DNA from: Codonopsis lanceolata
Taxonomy: Eukaryota > Streptophyta > Magnoliopsida > Asterales > Campanulaceae
Reading direction: 5' to 3'
Assembly (NCBI GenBank): GCA_013146195.2
Contig: CM028382.1
Coordinates: forward strand, 54,156,430 to 54,220,429
DNA: 64,000 nt
Shown here: positions 1 through 10,424 of the stretch, one piece after another
Position numbering within the stretch: the first letter of the stretch is position 1
Layout: each line of letters begins with the position of its first letter
The notes under the pieces: generated by a model
What the model saw: the letters and a program-made list of their open reading frames with translations, nothing else
The model's database searches: none
Told to the model about the DNA's origin: nothing
Program-made: the position numbers and the translations under genes

Positions 1-1364
1 TATCAATTTCTGAAACGTTCCCGGATGAACACCTTTTCTTGGTGCAAGGTAAGCTAGGTAAGGAACCTTGGTATGCTGATATAGTTAACTTTTTGGTAAC
101 TGGAGTTTTTCCACAAGGAATGAATAGTTCAAAAAAGAATAAAATCAGAAGTGACTCTAAATACTATATATGGGATGAACCTTATCTTTGGCGTATTGGT
201 TCTGATCAAGTCATTCGTAGGTGTGTGGCCAATGATGAGATTCATTCCATATTAGTATATTGTCATAATTATGCTTGTGGAGGACATTTTGGTCCGAGAC
301 GAACGACAAGAAAGATTTTGGATTGTGGGTTTTATTGGGAAACTCTTTTCAAAGATGCCTATGTTTTCTGTAAAAGCTGTGATAGGTGCCAAAAGATTGG
401 GAATTTAACTTTGAGAGATGAGATGCCCCAAGTTCCAATTTTAATTTGTGAAATTTTTGATGTTTGGGGAATGGATTTCATGGGACCATTTCCAAGTTCT
501 TTTGGTAATCTATATATATTGCTTGCGGTGGATTATGTTTCTAAGTGGGTAGAAGCAAAAGCTACTCTGACTAACGATTCGAAAGTTGTTGTGAGTTTTC
601 TCAGGTCTAACATATTCAGCAGGTTTGGTATTCCAAGAGTTGTGATTAGTGATCAGGGGACTCATTTCTGCAATCGAAGCGTGAAAGCATTGATGCTCAA
701 GTATGGTGTACACCATAGAGTGGCAACTACATATCATCCGCAAACAAATGGGCAGGCAGAAATTTCAAACAGAGAAATCAAAGGAATTTTGGAAAAGATG
801 ATAAATCCTAACCGGAAGGATTGGAGTTCGAGATTGGACGATGCACTGTGGGCCTATCGTACAGCATACAAAACACCAATTGGTATGTCGCCATATCGAT
901 TGGTGTTTGGCAAAATGTGCTATCTTCCGGTTGCGGTCGAACATAGGGCTTACTGGGCAGTGAAAGAGTGCAACATGGATCTTAAACTGGCTGGTCTTGA
1001 AAGGAAGCTGCAACTACAGGAATTAGATGAGTTGCGATTGGAAGCCTATGATAGTGCACGGTTTTACAAAGAGCGGACTAAGAAGCTTCATGACAGGTTG
1101 ATTCGTCGGAAAAGTTTTGCAGTGGGACAAAAAGTATTGCTGTTTAACTCACGATTAAAATTGATGCCAGGAAAATTGAGGTCTCGATGGACTGGTCCAT
1201 ATGTGATTGTGAGTGTGTTGTCCAATGGAGTTTTTGAAATTCAGAGTCTGCATACTCAGAAAGTTTTCAAGGTCAACGGGACTCGATTGAAATCTTATTA
1301 TGAGAATTTTGATGTGTCGGAAACCGTTGAAGAAATCACGTTGGCCTACCCAATTTATGAGTAA
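1..1364 (+). CDS. Gypsy integrase, C-terminal end of E1 pol (5' partial)
   Basis: The frame is open from the window edge, so this is the end of a longer polyprotein. It has the zinc-binding H-H-C-C region (CCs in CKSC and DRCQ) about 75-120 residues in, then the catalytic core with first Asp in VWGMDFMGPF, second Asp in VISDQGTHF and Glu in QTNGQAEISN. All three catalytic residues are retained. A GPY/F-like C-terminal module (WTGPYVIVSV) precedes the TAA. There is no internal stop or frameshift in this part. Integrase joins the element cDNA into host DNA. Its sequence is closer to the E2 integrase than to those of E3 and E4, which supports the Athila grouping. Confidence 0.9.
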   Translation, partial: SISETFPDEHLFLVQGKLGKEPWYADIVNFLVTGVFPQGMNSSKKNKIRSDSKYYIWDEPYLWRIGSDQVIRRCVANDEIHSILVYCHNYACGGHFGPRRTTRKILDCGFYWETLFKDAYVFCKSCDRCQKIGNLTLRDEMPQVPILICEIFDVWGMDFMGPFPSSFGNLYILLAVDYVSKWVEAKATLTNDSKVVVSFLRSNIFSRFGIPRVVISDQGTHFCNRSVKALMLKYGVHHRVATTYHPQTNGQAEISNREIKGILEKMINPNRKDWSSRLDDALWAYRTAYKTPIGMSPYRLVFGKMCYLPVAVEHRAYWAVKECNMDLKLAGLERKLQLQELDELRLEAYDSARFYKERTKKLHDRLIRRKSFAVGQKVLLFNSRLKLMPGKLRSRWTGPYVIVSVLSNGVFEIQSLHTQKVFKVNGTRLKSYYENFDVSETVEEITLAYPIYE

Positions 1365-1957
1365 TATTGAGGGTAGGCATTGGGTCTAGCTACAGACGGT
1401 AAATAGCGGCGCTAATTGGGAGGCAACCCAATGTTTTTAATTTTGTTTATTTTAATTTTGTTTATTTCTATTTTTATTTTTATTTTATTGTAATTTTAAT
1501 TTTTAGATTTTCTCAGTTTTAATTAGTTTGTTTTTTTTTCTTCTGATTTAATGTTGTTTTTAAGTTTGGTTGTGGCAGCAGGTTAAGAGTCTGTACAGAG
1601 GAAAAGTACAGAGTGGGTTATAGAGATACTGAGAGCAATCCAATTTCTTCAGGACGTGCAGCAATAACTATAGGGGGTTAAGTGTCAAGTTTCCAAAGAA
1701 GGCAAAATAGCGGGTGAATAGTGAGAGGCCGTTCACATAAAACGGCTAAATTTCAATTTGGGGCTTTTAGCCCTAATATCTCTCTTCTCATCAAGCAGCG
1801 CAATCTCCCCTTCATCTTCATCAAGCTGTGCGAATTTCTTCATCCCCTCCAAAGTTTTCGGCCACCATTGTTGCCCGTCTCCACTATCCATGGCCCCAAA
1901 GAAACGCATTGCTCCATCTGCTGCTCCTCGGCCCGATCAAGTCGGTTGCTTGCAATT
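1365..1957 (+). other. E1 spacer between pol and env-like ORF
   Basis: Noncoding. It contains GGGAGGCAACCCA at 1418-1430, a sequence also found after pol in E2 (reverse strand near 9818-9831), followed by a T-rich tract (1435-1560). From about 1755 it is pyrimidine-rich and resembles a 5' leader of the env-like ORF. An alternative start, ATG at 1890 in a different frame, opens only a short reading frame that stops at 1979. Confidence 0.6.
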
Positions 1958-3498
1958 ATGCCGCGTCGCGTCGTCATAGCTTCGTCAGAGCCGGTTGAAA
2001 TTTCAACCTCTTCTTCATCTTCGGCGGCTACTTCACATTCATCACCGGAATCCTATGCGCCGCCGGCCTCTTCATCTTCTTCAGACACGGCGAGATCGGC
2101 CCCATTAGTTCCGGCATCTCGCGTGGCCGGTCCTTCGCATCAACAAGCAACCCAACCGACTGAAGCCTCTCCGCATTCACCTGTTGAGGATCCCGAGCAC
2201 CAGCCTCATTCTCCGGTTGATTCTCCCACACATCCCGAAGGGCCTCAGGAAACAATGACATTACCAATGTCATTGTTTCCACACTCTGCGCGAAAGAAAC
2301 CACGGGTTCTTAAAGGGAAGGCTATGCTCGATAAGGTTATTCATCGAGGAAACTGCTTAACCTTCAACACCAGACTGTCCATCAAGCGCAGCCCCGACAT
2401 TTTGGCTCGCCGGATTATTGCAGGTAAGTGTTTCCATCTCCCGACTTTAAATGCTTTGAATTTATCTGGAAAAATTGCACAATTCATGAGTAATGTAGGT
2501 TGGGAAAATTTTTGGATATTAGATTTCCCTGCCTTTGACGAATTAATTAGGGAATTCTATTGTACTTTTGTTTTCAATACTGAGGAAACTTTTTCTGCGG
2601 ATACCCCAAATCTGATTCGATTTCGTTTAATGGGGAAGGTTTTTAGTATGTCTTTGAATGCATTTAATGATGCATTGCGTTTTTTGTCTGGACCTGTTCC
2701 CCGATCAGAAAGAGAAATTTCGTTTTGTGAATATTGTGAGCCCTTCAACTCTGACTGTAATTTGGCTTGGCATACTATTTCGAACGACAGGGAACCGTAC
2801 AATCCCAGTCGTTCGAAAAGTATCTGTATAAAGGACCATGCCTTGCAAGTAATACAGAAATTTTTGGCATACAGTTTTTCAGGGCGTAAAGATGGCTCCA
2901 ATATTTGTACAAAACCGGAATTGTTCTTCTTGTGGTGTATGATAAACAGAAAAAAAAAGTTAATCTTGGTTATTGGCTAGCAAGCCAATTTGTTGCGGTG
3001 TTGAAAAAGAAAAGCCGGCCATTGAGTCTTGGTTCAGTGATAACCCTGTTAGCAGTGAATTTGGGTGTTTTAAATTTACAACAGCATGACTTGAATGTTG
3101 CATGTGAATGTGAACCTTTGGATATTAAGTGTTTGCATCGAATGGGTCTTTTGAAATTTGTTGATGAAGGTGTTCCTCCTCAGCCGGGTGTGTCTACACC
3201 CGAGCAGCCTATGATTCCTGCAGGTACCGCGGGCCCGTCTACTCCCTCTGATCCGGACTTGCGAGATCTCCAAGCTGCGGTGCAGCGTATCGATGCCAAC
3301 CAGCAACGTCTAGATGCCAACCAGCGGCATCTGCAGGCCATGTTAATGGCATATTTTGATTTTGTTGGTTTTCGTCCCCCGCGCTCCTCCTCCGTCCTCA
3401 TGATTAGGGAAGTTCTTCTCCCTTTTTCTTTTGCTACTTACTTGTTCATTGGGGACAATGCCCAGTTTTGGTGTGGGGGGGATAATTTTGGATGTTGA
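1958..3498 (+). pseudogene. Env-like / plant transposon protein ORF of E1, frameshifted
   Basis: From ATG 1958 an open frame begins MPRRVVIASS, runs through a Ser/Pro-rich N-terminus and a conserved middle region (LIREFYCTF, FRLMGKVFSM), and is closed at 2980. A second frame, open from about 2905 to 3498, carries the matching downstream part, ending in a short coiled-coil-like stretch (RIDANQQRLDANQRHL). The switch falls at an eight-to-nine-A run at 2949-2957, so it is either a real slip mutation or a homopolymer error. The middle region resembles the protein found after pol in Athila elements, historically called env-like. I see no convincing signal peptide or membrane segment, so an envelope role is not supported here. 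The start is chosen as the first ATG of the long frame after the leader. Confidence 0.7.
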
Positions 3499-4944
3499 TA
3501 ATTTTGGATGTTGGTGATTTTGGATTTTGGTGAATCTTGAATGCATGTTTTATTTTTTGTTGTTGGGAATTTTTGTTGGCTATGAGGATATGATTCATGA
3601 TTTTTGATGTTGTTTGGGTTGTTTGGTATTTTAATGTGCATTATCATGGTTAAAGAGGAATTTTTGATATGTGATGGAATTTTATTTGAAATGTTTTTGT
3701 TTTAAATTAATTGCATGTTTTCAGAAAATGTTTCTTCAGCCTGTGGATATGTATGTGTTGACTTACAACCATTTTAAGTGAGGATTTGGGCCACTTTTTG
3801 GAGCATTCAGTTCATTGTGCTCTCATTTTTTCTTGTGTGTTTTACTCGCATTCGGATGTCAATTCTAGAACTTGCTTGTTTGTTTACATTTCAAGGTCAC
3901 ATAATGGGTTTATACACTAATATGATTAAGGCAGTTAGGAAATACCAATTTTGGCTCTCTTTTTCTATCCTACCTTTTTAACATTATCCCCTAGTTAACC
4001 CCTTTGAGCCCTTCCTATTTCTTTGACTAAACCAAGTTTTGATTGAACCCTAGCCTTTTTAACTTTCGTTTTACCAATGCCAAGAATTGTGAGATTTGCA
4101 TGTGCATTATAGACTTAATGCAGTTTGTGAGTTGGGAATTAGATGAAGTATGTTCTGCTTAGTCCAAGAAAACGAGATGTTTGATTTTGCGTTGAATGAA
4201 GTTCTGCTTTGAAGTATGCAAAATAAGAGTTTCATGTTATTCAATGACTGTAAAAGTACAGCCGAACAAAAGTAGTGGCAGCAGGCCAAGAAAAAAAAAA
4301 GAAAAAAAAAGAAGAAAGAAAAAGAGACTGAAAGTTTGAAACAGTGAATAAAGTGACTTAGAAAAGCAAAACTGGAGCAGAAACATTACTTCCCAATTTC
4401 AGATAGGTAGAAGTGTTGTGACTGAGGAATGGAGCTTCATCAGAATTTTTATTGGTGATAGTTAAGCTGAGATGTAATGTGTAGTTCTGCAATTTCATTG
4501 GCATTTTTCACCTTATATCCCTATACCATACCCTTTTAACCCCTAGCCCCATTACAACCGTAAAAAGACCTTTTGATTAGTGCATTAAACCCATACTTAG
4601 TGATGGCGATTTGATCAACATGCAAGCTTATGGTAATTACATTCCGTGGTGTTGAGTCGAGTGCTTAAATACATATCCTTATTAAAACACTTGAGTGACT
4701 GAGTGTCTCCGTGAGGATAGTCGAGACATGTATATGTGAAGGTTGAAGATTTATTTTTGGAAACATGTTAGTTACTTTAGATGGCACATTTTAAAGAATT
4801 CCATTACTTTGATTGAATTTTAATTTTTCCTATGGTCATGCACATTGAAATACTTGCATCCAAGTAAAATCATATCTTCATAAGTTGTACAGATAAAAAC
4901 ATGCATTCTTGTCTTGATTGAAGATGCTTGAGGACAAGCATCGG
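3499..4944 (+). other. E1 3' noncoding region between env-like ORF and LTR
   Basis: No supportable gene. It has low-complexity T- and A-rich stretches, including a purine tract at 4288-4325. Short open frames here match no recognisable protein. Near 4928 the sequence reads GAGGACAAGCATC, the usual lead-in to the Athila polypurine tract. Confidence 0.6.
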
Positions 4945-4962
4945 TTTGGTGTGGGGGAATTT
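4945..4962 (+). promoter_or_regulatory. Polypurine tract of E1
   Basis: TTTGGTGTGGGGGAATTT lies directly before the TGATGGG start of the LTR. A G-rich purine tract here primes plus-strand DNA synthesis in LTR retrotransposons. The position fits the LTR boundary exactly. Confidence 0.75.
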
Positions 4963-6357
4963 TGATGGGAACCCAAAAGTGTGATAAAATTAGTTGGTTT
5001 TATGATTTATTTTAGAGCAAAATATTACACTTTTGGTTGGTTTTTGTGTTGATTATGATGTAGGTTCACAGGCAGCTGCAAAAGAGGAAAGTGCTGGATT
5101 CAGGCAAGGAGGAAAACTTGGGATGTCACATGGGCACGTGATATCCACATTTCGGAGCTGAGCTGTTGGCGAGTCACTGAAGTTTCGGGCAGACCTGTTA
5201 GACAGTTAGACAATGCAGTTATTTCTTGTCTAATTCAGCTTATGTATTAAATTAAAATACCGATTTGCAAGTAGTGGGCGTTTTTTTTTTGGAAGTTACC
5301 GGTAGTTTTAAAACTACCAAGTAGTGGTGTAAGTGGGAGAAAAGAGTGATATTTATTGATTTTTTTCTGAACAGTAAAGGGGGATTTTCGGCCAGGAGGT
5401 GAGAGAGATCATTCAGTCAGTACTTGGGGAGAAAAACAGTGAGAAACAATTGTGAGGGTAACGTGTAAGAACTTGTAATTCTTCTTTGAGGTTCATTCCT
5501 GCTGGGAACAATTCATTTGGTTTTTCTTGTAAGTTGTTTTTAATTATGTTTATTAACTAAGTTTCTTCTTCCAGTCAATGAGAGATTAAGTCTCAAGCCT
5601 TTTATTTCTGTGAGATCTAATTGATCTAATTCTTGTGTGGGTTTTGAATATTTATTTGTTCTCCGTTTTACACATTGGAAGAATATTGTGTCTCATTAAT
5701 GTTTAATGGCCAGAATATTAATTAGTATAATATTCTAAAGCTAGTTAACACCGTTGATCCGTAATTGTCATCGGCTTTAACAAAGTGGCAAGTAATACAC
5801 CTTTTAGGCATCACAAGCATAATCGGACCGTATTACGGGAACAAATAATCATTGTTACATGCTATTGCTTGAATATGCGTGGCTTTGAATCGGGTCTCTC
5901 GCTTCTTAATGCAATCGAGTTATTAAATCTTACGAGCGTCTCGGAGGTTGTAACTCGGTTAGACGGTAATTAACGAGCGTCTCTTAATTATCAATACGGT
6001 AAGGAGAGATTGAGTGTTAGGCGTTTGTCGACACTTTTAACCGGTTTATTTAAAATCCTACAAGATATCTTTGCATCGATGATCAGAAATAAAATGCGAG
6101 ATGAAATTGACTCATTGGCTGGATTTAATTTTTATTGAGTAAAATTAATTGTTAATCTGATAAGCTTAGTTACATAAGTTTTTAGTTAATTAGTTTTGAA
6201 GTTATTTGTAGTTAATTAAAAATATAAACTTGTGTTCAACTGTTTACTCATAAAATTCTAAAAAGAAATAATTTCGACGTTCCCTGCGGATACGATCCCA
6301 ACTTACCTTATACTCATTATTAAGAAAGGAGGAAAAATTAATTTTGACGATTTGACA
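4963..6357 (+). repeat. 3' LTR of E1
   Basis: It begins TGATGGGAACCC right after the polypurine tract and is taken to end TTTGACA at 6357, about 1.4 kb. Near its end is a CCCTGCGGATACGATCCC stretch (6282-6299), a conserved segment of Athila LTR R/U5 regions. The partner 5' LTR is outside the window, so the right boundary rests on the terminal CA and on the start of E2-like sequence after it. The left edge is firm; the right edge could move by a few bases. Confidence 0.75.
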
Positions 6358-7802
6358 TTCGCCAAGGGGTGCTTTTTGTTACTTTTCACTTTTCTTCTTT
6401 CTCCCCCCCCCCAAACTTGTTTTGGGCAATATATATTTCTAAAAATATCTCATCATTCTAATCAGCAGAAATTTTCTAATATATTTTTCTCTTGAAAGCT
6501 ATGCTTCCATTTGAATCTTTGTAACATTCTTCTTCTTTCGTTTCATTTTTCGTCGATACATAATTTTCTTTTCTTTTCTTTTTTTTTCAATTTTTTTTTT
6601 CGACGACGGAAAGAAGAAGTCTTCCGAAAAATAGCCTAACTGAAAAGAATTGGTCCTCCAAAATAAATTTCCCACCCAATCCTACTCTCTCAAAGGGTAG
6701 GCTAAAAGTGTATAGGCTTTTAGGGTCAAGTTAATGTGGGTAATAGAAACGATGGCGAATGGGGGTTTAAATAGTGTGCTTAGCACACTCCATTCTTTTT
6801 CATTAGGCTCAACGGGGACACTAGGGATATTTTTAGTATAGGTCAGGGAATATTTAGGCTCTAACGATTTAAAGATGGCCTAAGTCATTTCTTAATGCCA
6901 AATGCTCATATAGTATTTAAAGCAAGTAAGACAACACAAAATATCATATCAATTATGGGAATTGGGGGTTGAATGTTTAGCATCACCGGATTTCATATAA
7001 GCATTCGCTAAGACAGATGGTAGGGACAATTGAGACTAACATGCAGACACGGTTCGAAAGTGTGCTTGAGATATATAAATGAGAAAAATCCAAGGGATCT
7101 AACTATCATGCAATTGACCCTAAGTTACAATTTAATGCAACAATTATGTTCGAATGGCTATGCATCATATTCTTGTGCATATCTTGTTGTAATGAAATAG
7201 GTGCTATAAACTTTATAAAATTGTTCTAATTAATCCATAGTTATGACTGGTGTGGGTGCATGAAGAATTTGGAGAAAAGTAAAAGTTTCGCAAAATTAAG
7301 TAAATTCCAGAGGGATCTACGGACTAACTATGCGGTTCATTACATTAACTCCTCATCGATTACGACTAGCATAACCACACCTAAACTTGAGGATGAAAAT
7401 TTTGAAAATATTAATTTTTATTTTTAAAGAAAATTGGAGATGATGACGATGACACAATTGATGATGGGTCCCCACAAGAGGAACCCACGAGCATCCAATG
7501 TGAGTGTATTCTGGTCAAGGCAACAACTCCGAAAATAAGAAAAGATTAAAAACAGGAAAATAGGGTGAAGATTTAGATGGTCATCGTATAAATAAATTTT
7601 TCTTCACCCTAAAAACATAGCCCAACTCCATTCCTCATTAGGCTAGGACCTGCTAAGACTTAAAGTTTAAAACCCCCCCAAACTTAATTTATATTTTGTC
7701 CTCAAAATAGAGGAACATATGAGAGGATTGATGGGGTAGGACAAATATCAAAAGGAGATAGCAGGTCCACCTAACGAACGAGGATGGAACTTGGGCCTCG
7801 AC
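6358..7802 (-). other. E2 3' noncoding region after the env-like ORF
   Basis: No gene supported. On the minus strand there are two CAAGTTTGGGGG-type purine tracts, at 7673-7684 (C-run on + at 7673-7679) and 6403-6418 (C-run at 6403-6412). Neither is followed by the E2 LTR start (TGATCGATG), so neither can be shown to be the true polypurine tract. E1 has inserted about 45 bases beyond the second one. Confidence 0.5.
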
Positions 7803-8899
7803 TCATGGTGAGTCGGGCGGAAATAACGAATGAGGATGCAACTCGGGGATCGTGCCAGGAGGCAGCCCATAATAGGCGGAGACATTTTGTCCCACCGTGT
7901 TAAACCAACCAAATAGTCGCTCTTGGTCGGCACGAATTTGTGCCAACTGTTGATTAGCCATCTGGTTTTTTAAGGCAACCTCTTCTAGCCTATTGGAGAT
8001 CCCAACGAGCGGGTCCTCCTCTTCCTCTTCGGGTTCCTCCTCTTGAGGAACCCTCACTCTCGGCTGCTGGTGATGTTCAAACAAAATGGCCCTCGTAATG
8101 GCCGGACCAGCCTTCAGCCTCTCCGCGTGTTTGGACAGTCTCACGCCTACCCCCTACACAACTCGGTAATCAAATGCGGGAACGCGAACCCCGCATTCGT
8201 CCTACCTCTAATAAGGGTCTTGATTTGGCCGTTGATCAAATGGCCAACATCAACGGACCCAGCGGTCATAATGGTTTAGGTCAAGACAGCCCTCTCCCAA
8301 GTCACTGTGTGTTGGTGACTGGAGGGCATGAGACGCCCGCAAACAAATTTGAACACGGGCTTGGCCGTGTTCTTAAGGAAGGACTCCCCCATGGTGCGTG
8401 GACCAAAAGGTGGATTACGGTTATAGGTCCACACCACACCAAGGAGGGCAATGGTCGCATTGACCACCTCGACAGCGATAATGGGGGGTTGGAGGTGTGC
8501 GCTAAAGTCATCGGCACCAACCGCGAAGTTGGAGGTGTCGAAATAGGTGTTAATGCTTTGGGACGAAAAATTTACAACCACGTCCCTAACATTAACCGTG
8601 TCTAATACACCCCCATCTATGCCAATGCTGCCATTGGCATAGAATTCTCAGACAATGGGCACTACAGCTGCCCTTGGCGGAGAATCTATCAAAAGCCCCC
8701 ACCTACGAGCTATCAAATTTGAACAGAGGCCAAACTCTTCAGCCTTGAATCCCCTTTCGGGCACCAAGGACTTGGAGAGTTTGGCCGTATATCTTTCTGA
8801 TGCCTCGTAGGACACGAATCGGGTGATGTCAAAATTTTGTTCTTCCTCCTGAGCGGGGCCGGAGGACGAAGCACCGATATTTCTACGCTTACGGAACAT
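7803..8899 (-). pseudogene. Env-like / plant transposon protein ORF of E2, decayed
   Basis: The frame starts at ATG 8899 (MFRKRRNIGASSS). It covers a conserved block with FVSYEASERY and LVPERGF, is cut by TGA at 8648-8650, resumes in the same frame to TAA near 8274-8276, continues in frame through LINGQIKTLIRGRTNAGF, then shifts frame at a G-run near 8150. It ends with an acidic stretch and a coiled-coil-like segment before the stop at 7803. The block order and position after pol match the Athila env-like ORF and parallel the E1 copy. Both stops are one C-to-T step from sense codons (CGA, CAA). No membrane segment is evident. This is a dead copy. Confidence 0.75.
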
Positions 8900-9377
8900 T
8901 TTGTTTGATTTTATAAAATTTAAAACTAAAGTTTTAACAATTAAAATGTGTTTTAAAATTAAAAATTTATTCTAAGCATGCAAAATTTTTATCTACGTTA
9001 AAATTATCTAACACCCTAGCATGCAAATATTTTACGTGTAAAATTAAAGAGGGTGATAGTGTTACTTGTTTGCAGCCTAGATGAAGAGAGTGCAGCCGGA
9101 GTGTGAGCTTGATCGGTGTCGGCAATGGAATGTCTTCTTCTTCTTCTTCAAAAACTTCAACCTTGATGGGGTGCAATGGTGGATGGATGGAGGTAAGAGA
9201 TGAAGAGTGATGAAGGAGGAGAGATTATCTTGGAGTATGTACCGGAATTTTGACCGATCTGCGAGAGTTTGCCGAAATTTTGAGGAACTGGGCGGCTGCT
9301 GCTGCTCTTTTGCTTGAAGAGGGAGAAAGTTCTGGGTGAATTCCAATTGAAAAACCCGGCAGCCTTTATATACAGGG
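8900..9377 (-). promoter_or_regulatory. Candidate internal promoter and leader of the E2 env-like ORF
   Basis: Reading on the minus strand, a TATA-type core CCCTGTATATAAAGG sits at 9377-9363, about 460 bases upstream of the env-like ATG at 8899. The stretch between is pyrimidine-rich for about 200 bases (CTCTTC, CACTCTTCATC), typical of a plant 5' leader, and then AT-rich. The core shares CCTGTATATA with the E2 LTR promoter (16615-16603), and both have the same palindromes upstream. A separate transcript for the env-like ORF is inferred; an intron in the leader is possible. Confidence 0.5.
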
Positions 9378-9534
9378 ACCTTGCGGTCGCAAGGTCTGCC
9401 ACACCTTGCGTCCGCAAGGTAGGCAGTCAAAGCGGTTGGCCTTCATGCCGATTCACACGTGCGCCGTGCCGCAAATTCGCATTTACTGGGGGCCTTGCGG
9501 TCGCAAGGTCCTTCACACCTTGCGTCCGCAAGGT
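9378..9534 (-). repeat. Four paired 18-bp near-palindromes upstream of the internal TATA
   Basis: ACCTTGCGGTCGCAAGGT (9378-9395; 9492-9509 with first base G) and ACCTTGCGTCCGCAAGGT (9403-9420; 9517-9534) are inverted repeats of ACCTTGCG around a two-base centre. They come in two pairs with start-to-start spacing of exactly 25 bases. The same two pairs at the same 25-base spacing occur in the E2 LTR at 16673-16815. They look like binding sites for a dimeric or tetrameric factor. Confidence 0.8.
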
Positions 9535-9878
9535 GTCCAGAACTTCTCTTCTTGTTTTCTTTTCTCAATCTTTCAACAGTTTTGCAGCTTGGCCCCTTCC
9601 GTTAACTTCCGTTATGTTTTGTATCTTTCCTGTATGTAAAAACTAAACAAAAATTCTAGACTAAAAATTATTAGTAACATATAAATACAACACTAAGATG
9701 TTTTTCTCCCCCAAACTTGAATTTTGGCATATTTAATTAAAAATTAAATGTCCAAAAATTAAATTTAACGGAGAAAAACATATTTAAACTAACTATAAAG
9801 TAAATAACATTCAAAATAGTGGGTTGCCTCCCACTTAGCGCCTTTGTTTAACGTCTTTGGCTCGACCAAACTGAAAGC
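9535..9878 (-). other. E2 spacer after pol (left copy)
   Basis: Noncoding. It includes GGGAGGCAACCC on the minus strand (near 9831-9820), as in E1, and a CAAGTTTGGGGGAGAAA purine tract at 9718-9702. The tract is a possible internal polypurine tract or a conserved Athila landmark between pol and env-like ORF. Confidence 0.6.
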
Positions 9879-10424
9879 CTAATCTCGGGGTGGTTCACTG
9901 TCAGCCAAACGAATTAACTCGATTGTTCGTTCGACTGACATCGGCTCTAAATATGGCTTGAGTCGGTGTCCATTCACTTTGAAAACTTCATTATTTTTAG
10001 GATTTTGAATATCAACAGCTCCATGAGGATAAATTCGTACAATTATAAAGGGACCAGACCATTTAGATTTCAACTTTCTGGGGAATAACCTTAATCTAGA
10101 ATTAAAAAGTAACACTTTCATACCTGGATGAAATCTTTTGTTGGCTAACCCCATATCATGATACTTTTTGGTCTTTTCTTTATATGTCTTAGCATTCTCA
10201 TACGAATTCAACCTATGTTCTTCTAACTCATTTAACTGAAACAATCTTTCTTCTCCAGCCAATGTTAAATCTAAATTTAACTCTTTAACCGCCCAATAGG
10301 CTTTATGCTCAATTTCAACTGGTAAATGGCAAGCTTTGCCATATACCATTCCATATGGACTCATTCCTATGTGGGTTTTAAAAGCAGTTCGGTATGCCCA
10401 TAAAACATCCTTAAGTTTAGATTC
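9879..10424 (-). pseudogene. Integrase C-terminal part of E2 pol (left copy)
   Basis: The frame is the continuation of the E2 polyprotein after the TGA at 10425-10427. It contains the region after the catalytic Glu: MSPYGMVYGKACHLPVEIEH, a helical stretch, and the GPY/F-like module (WSGPFIIVRIYPHG), ending at TGA 9879. It aligns with the end of the E1 integrase by eye. It cannot be made from the upstream frame without readthrough. Confidence 0.8.

Larger units (their letters stand above)
1..6357 (+). mobile_element. E1: Athila-like Ty3/gypsy LTR retrotransposon, 3' part
   Basis: The window opens inside the integrase of a plus-strand gypsy element and runs through an env-like ORF, a polypurine tract and one LTR. 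The order pol, GGGAGGCAACCC spacer, env-like ORF, GTGTGGGGG tract, LTR is the known Athila layout. The 5' LTR, gag, protease and RT lie left of position 1, so the 5-bp target duplication cannot be checked. The right-hand flank candidate is TTCGC at 6358-6362. The sequence right of 6357 belongs to minus-strand element E2 (between its env-like ORF and its missing 3' LTR), so E1 is nested in E2. Confidence 0.85.

Noticed and set aside
9406..9646. Small proteins with PCGRKV/TLRPQG repeats near the palindromes (also 16547-16901, 24682-25063)
   Set aside because: They are translations of the 18-bp palindrome arrays in promoter regions. Frames are short and not conserved between copies.
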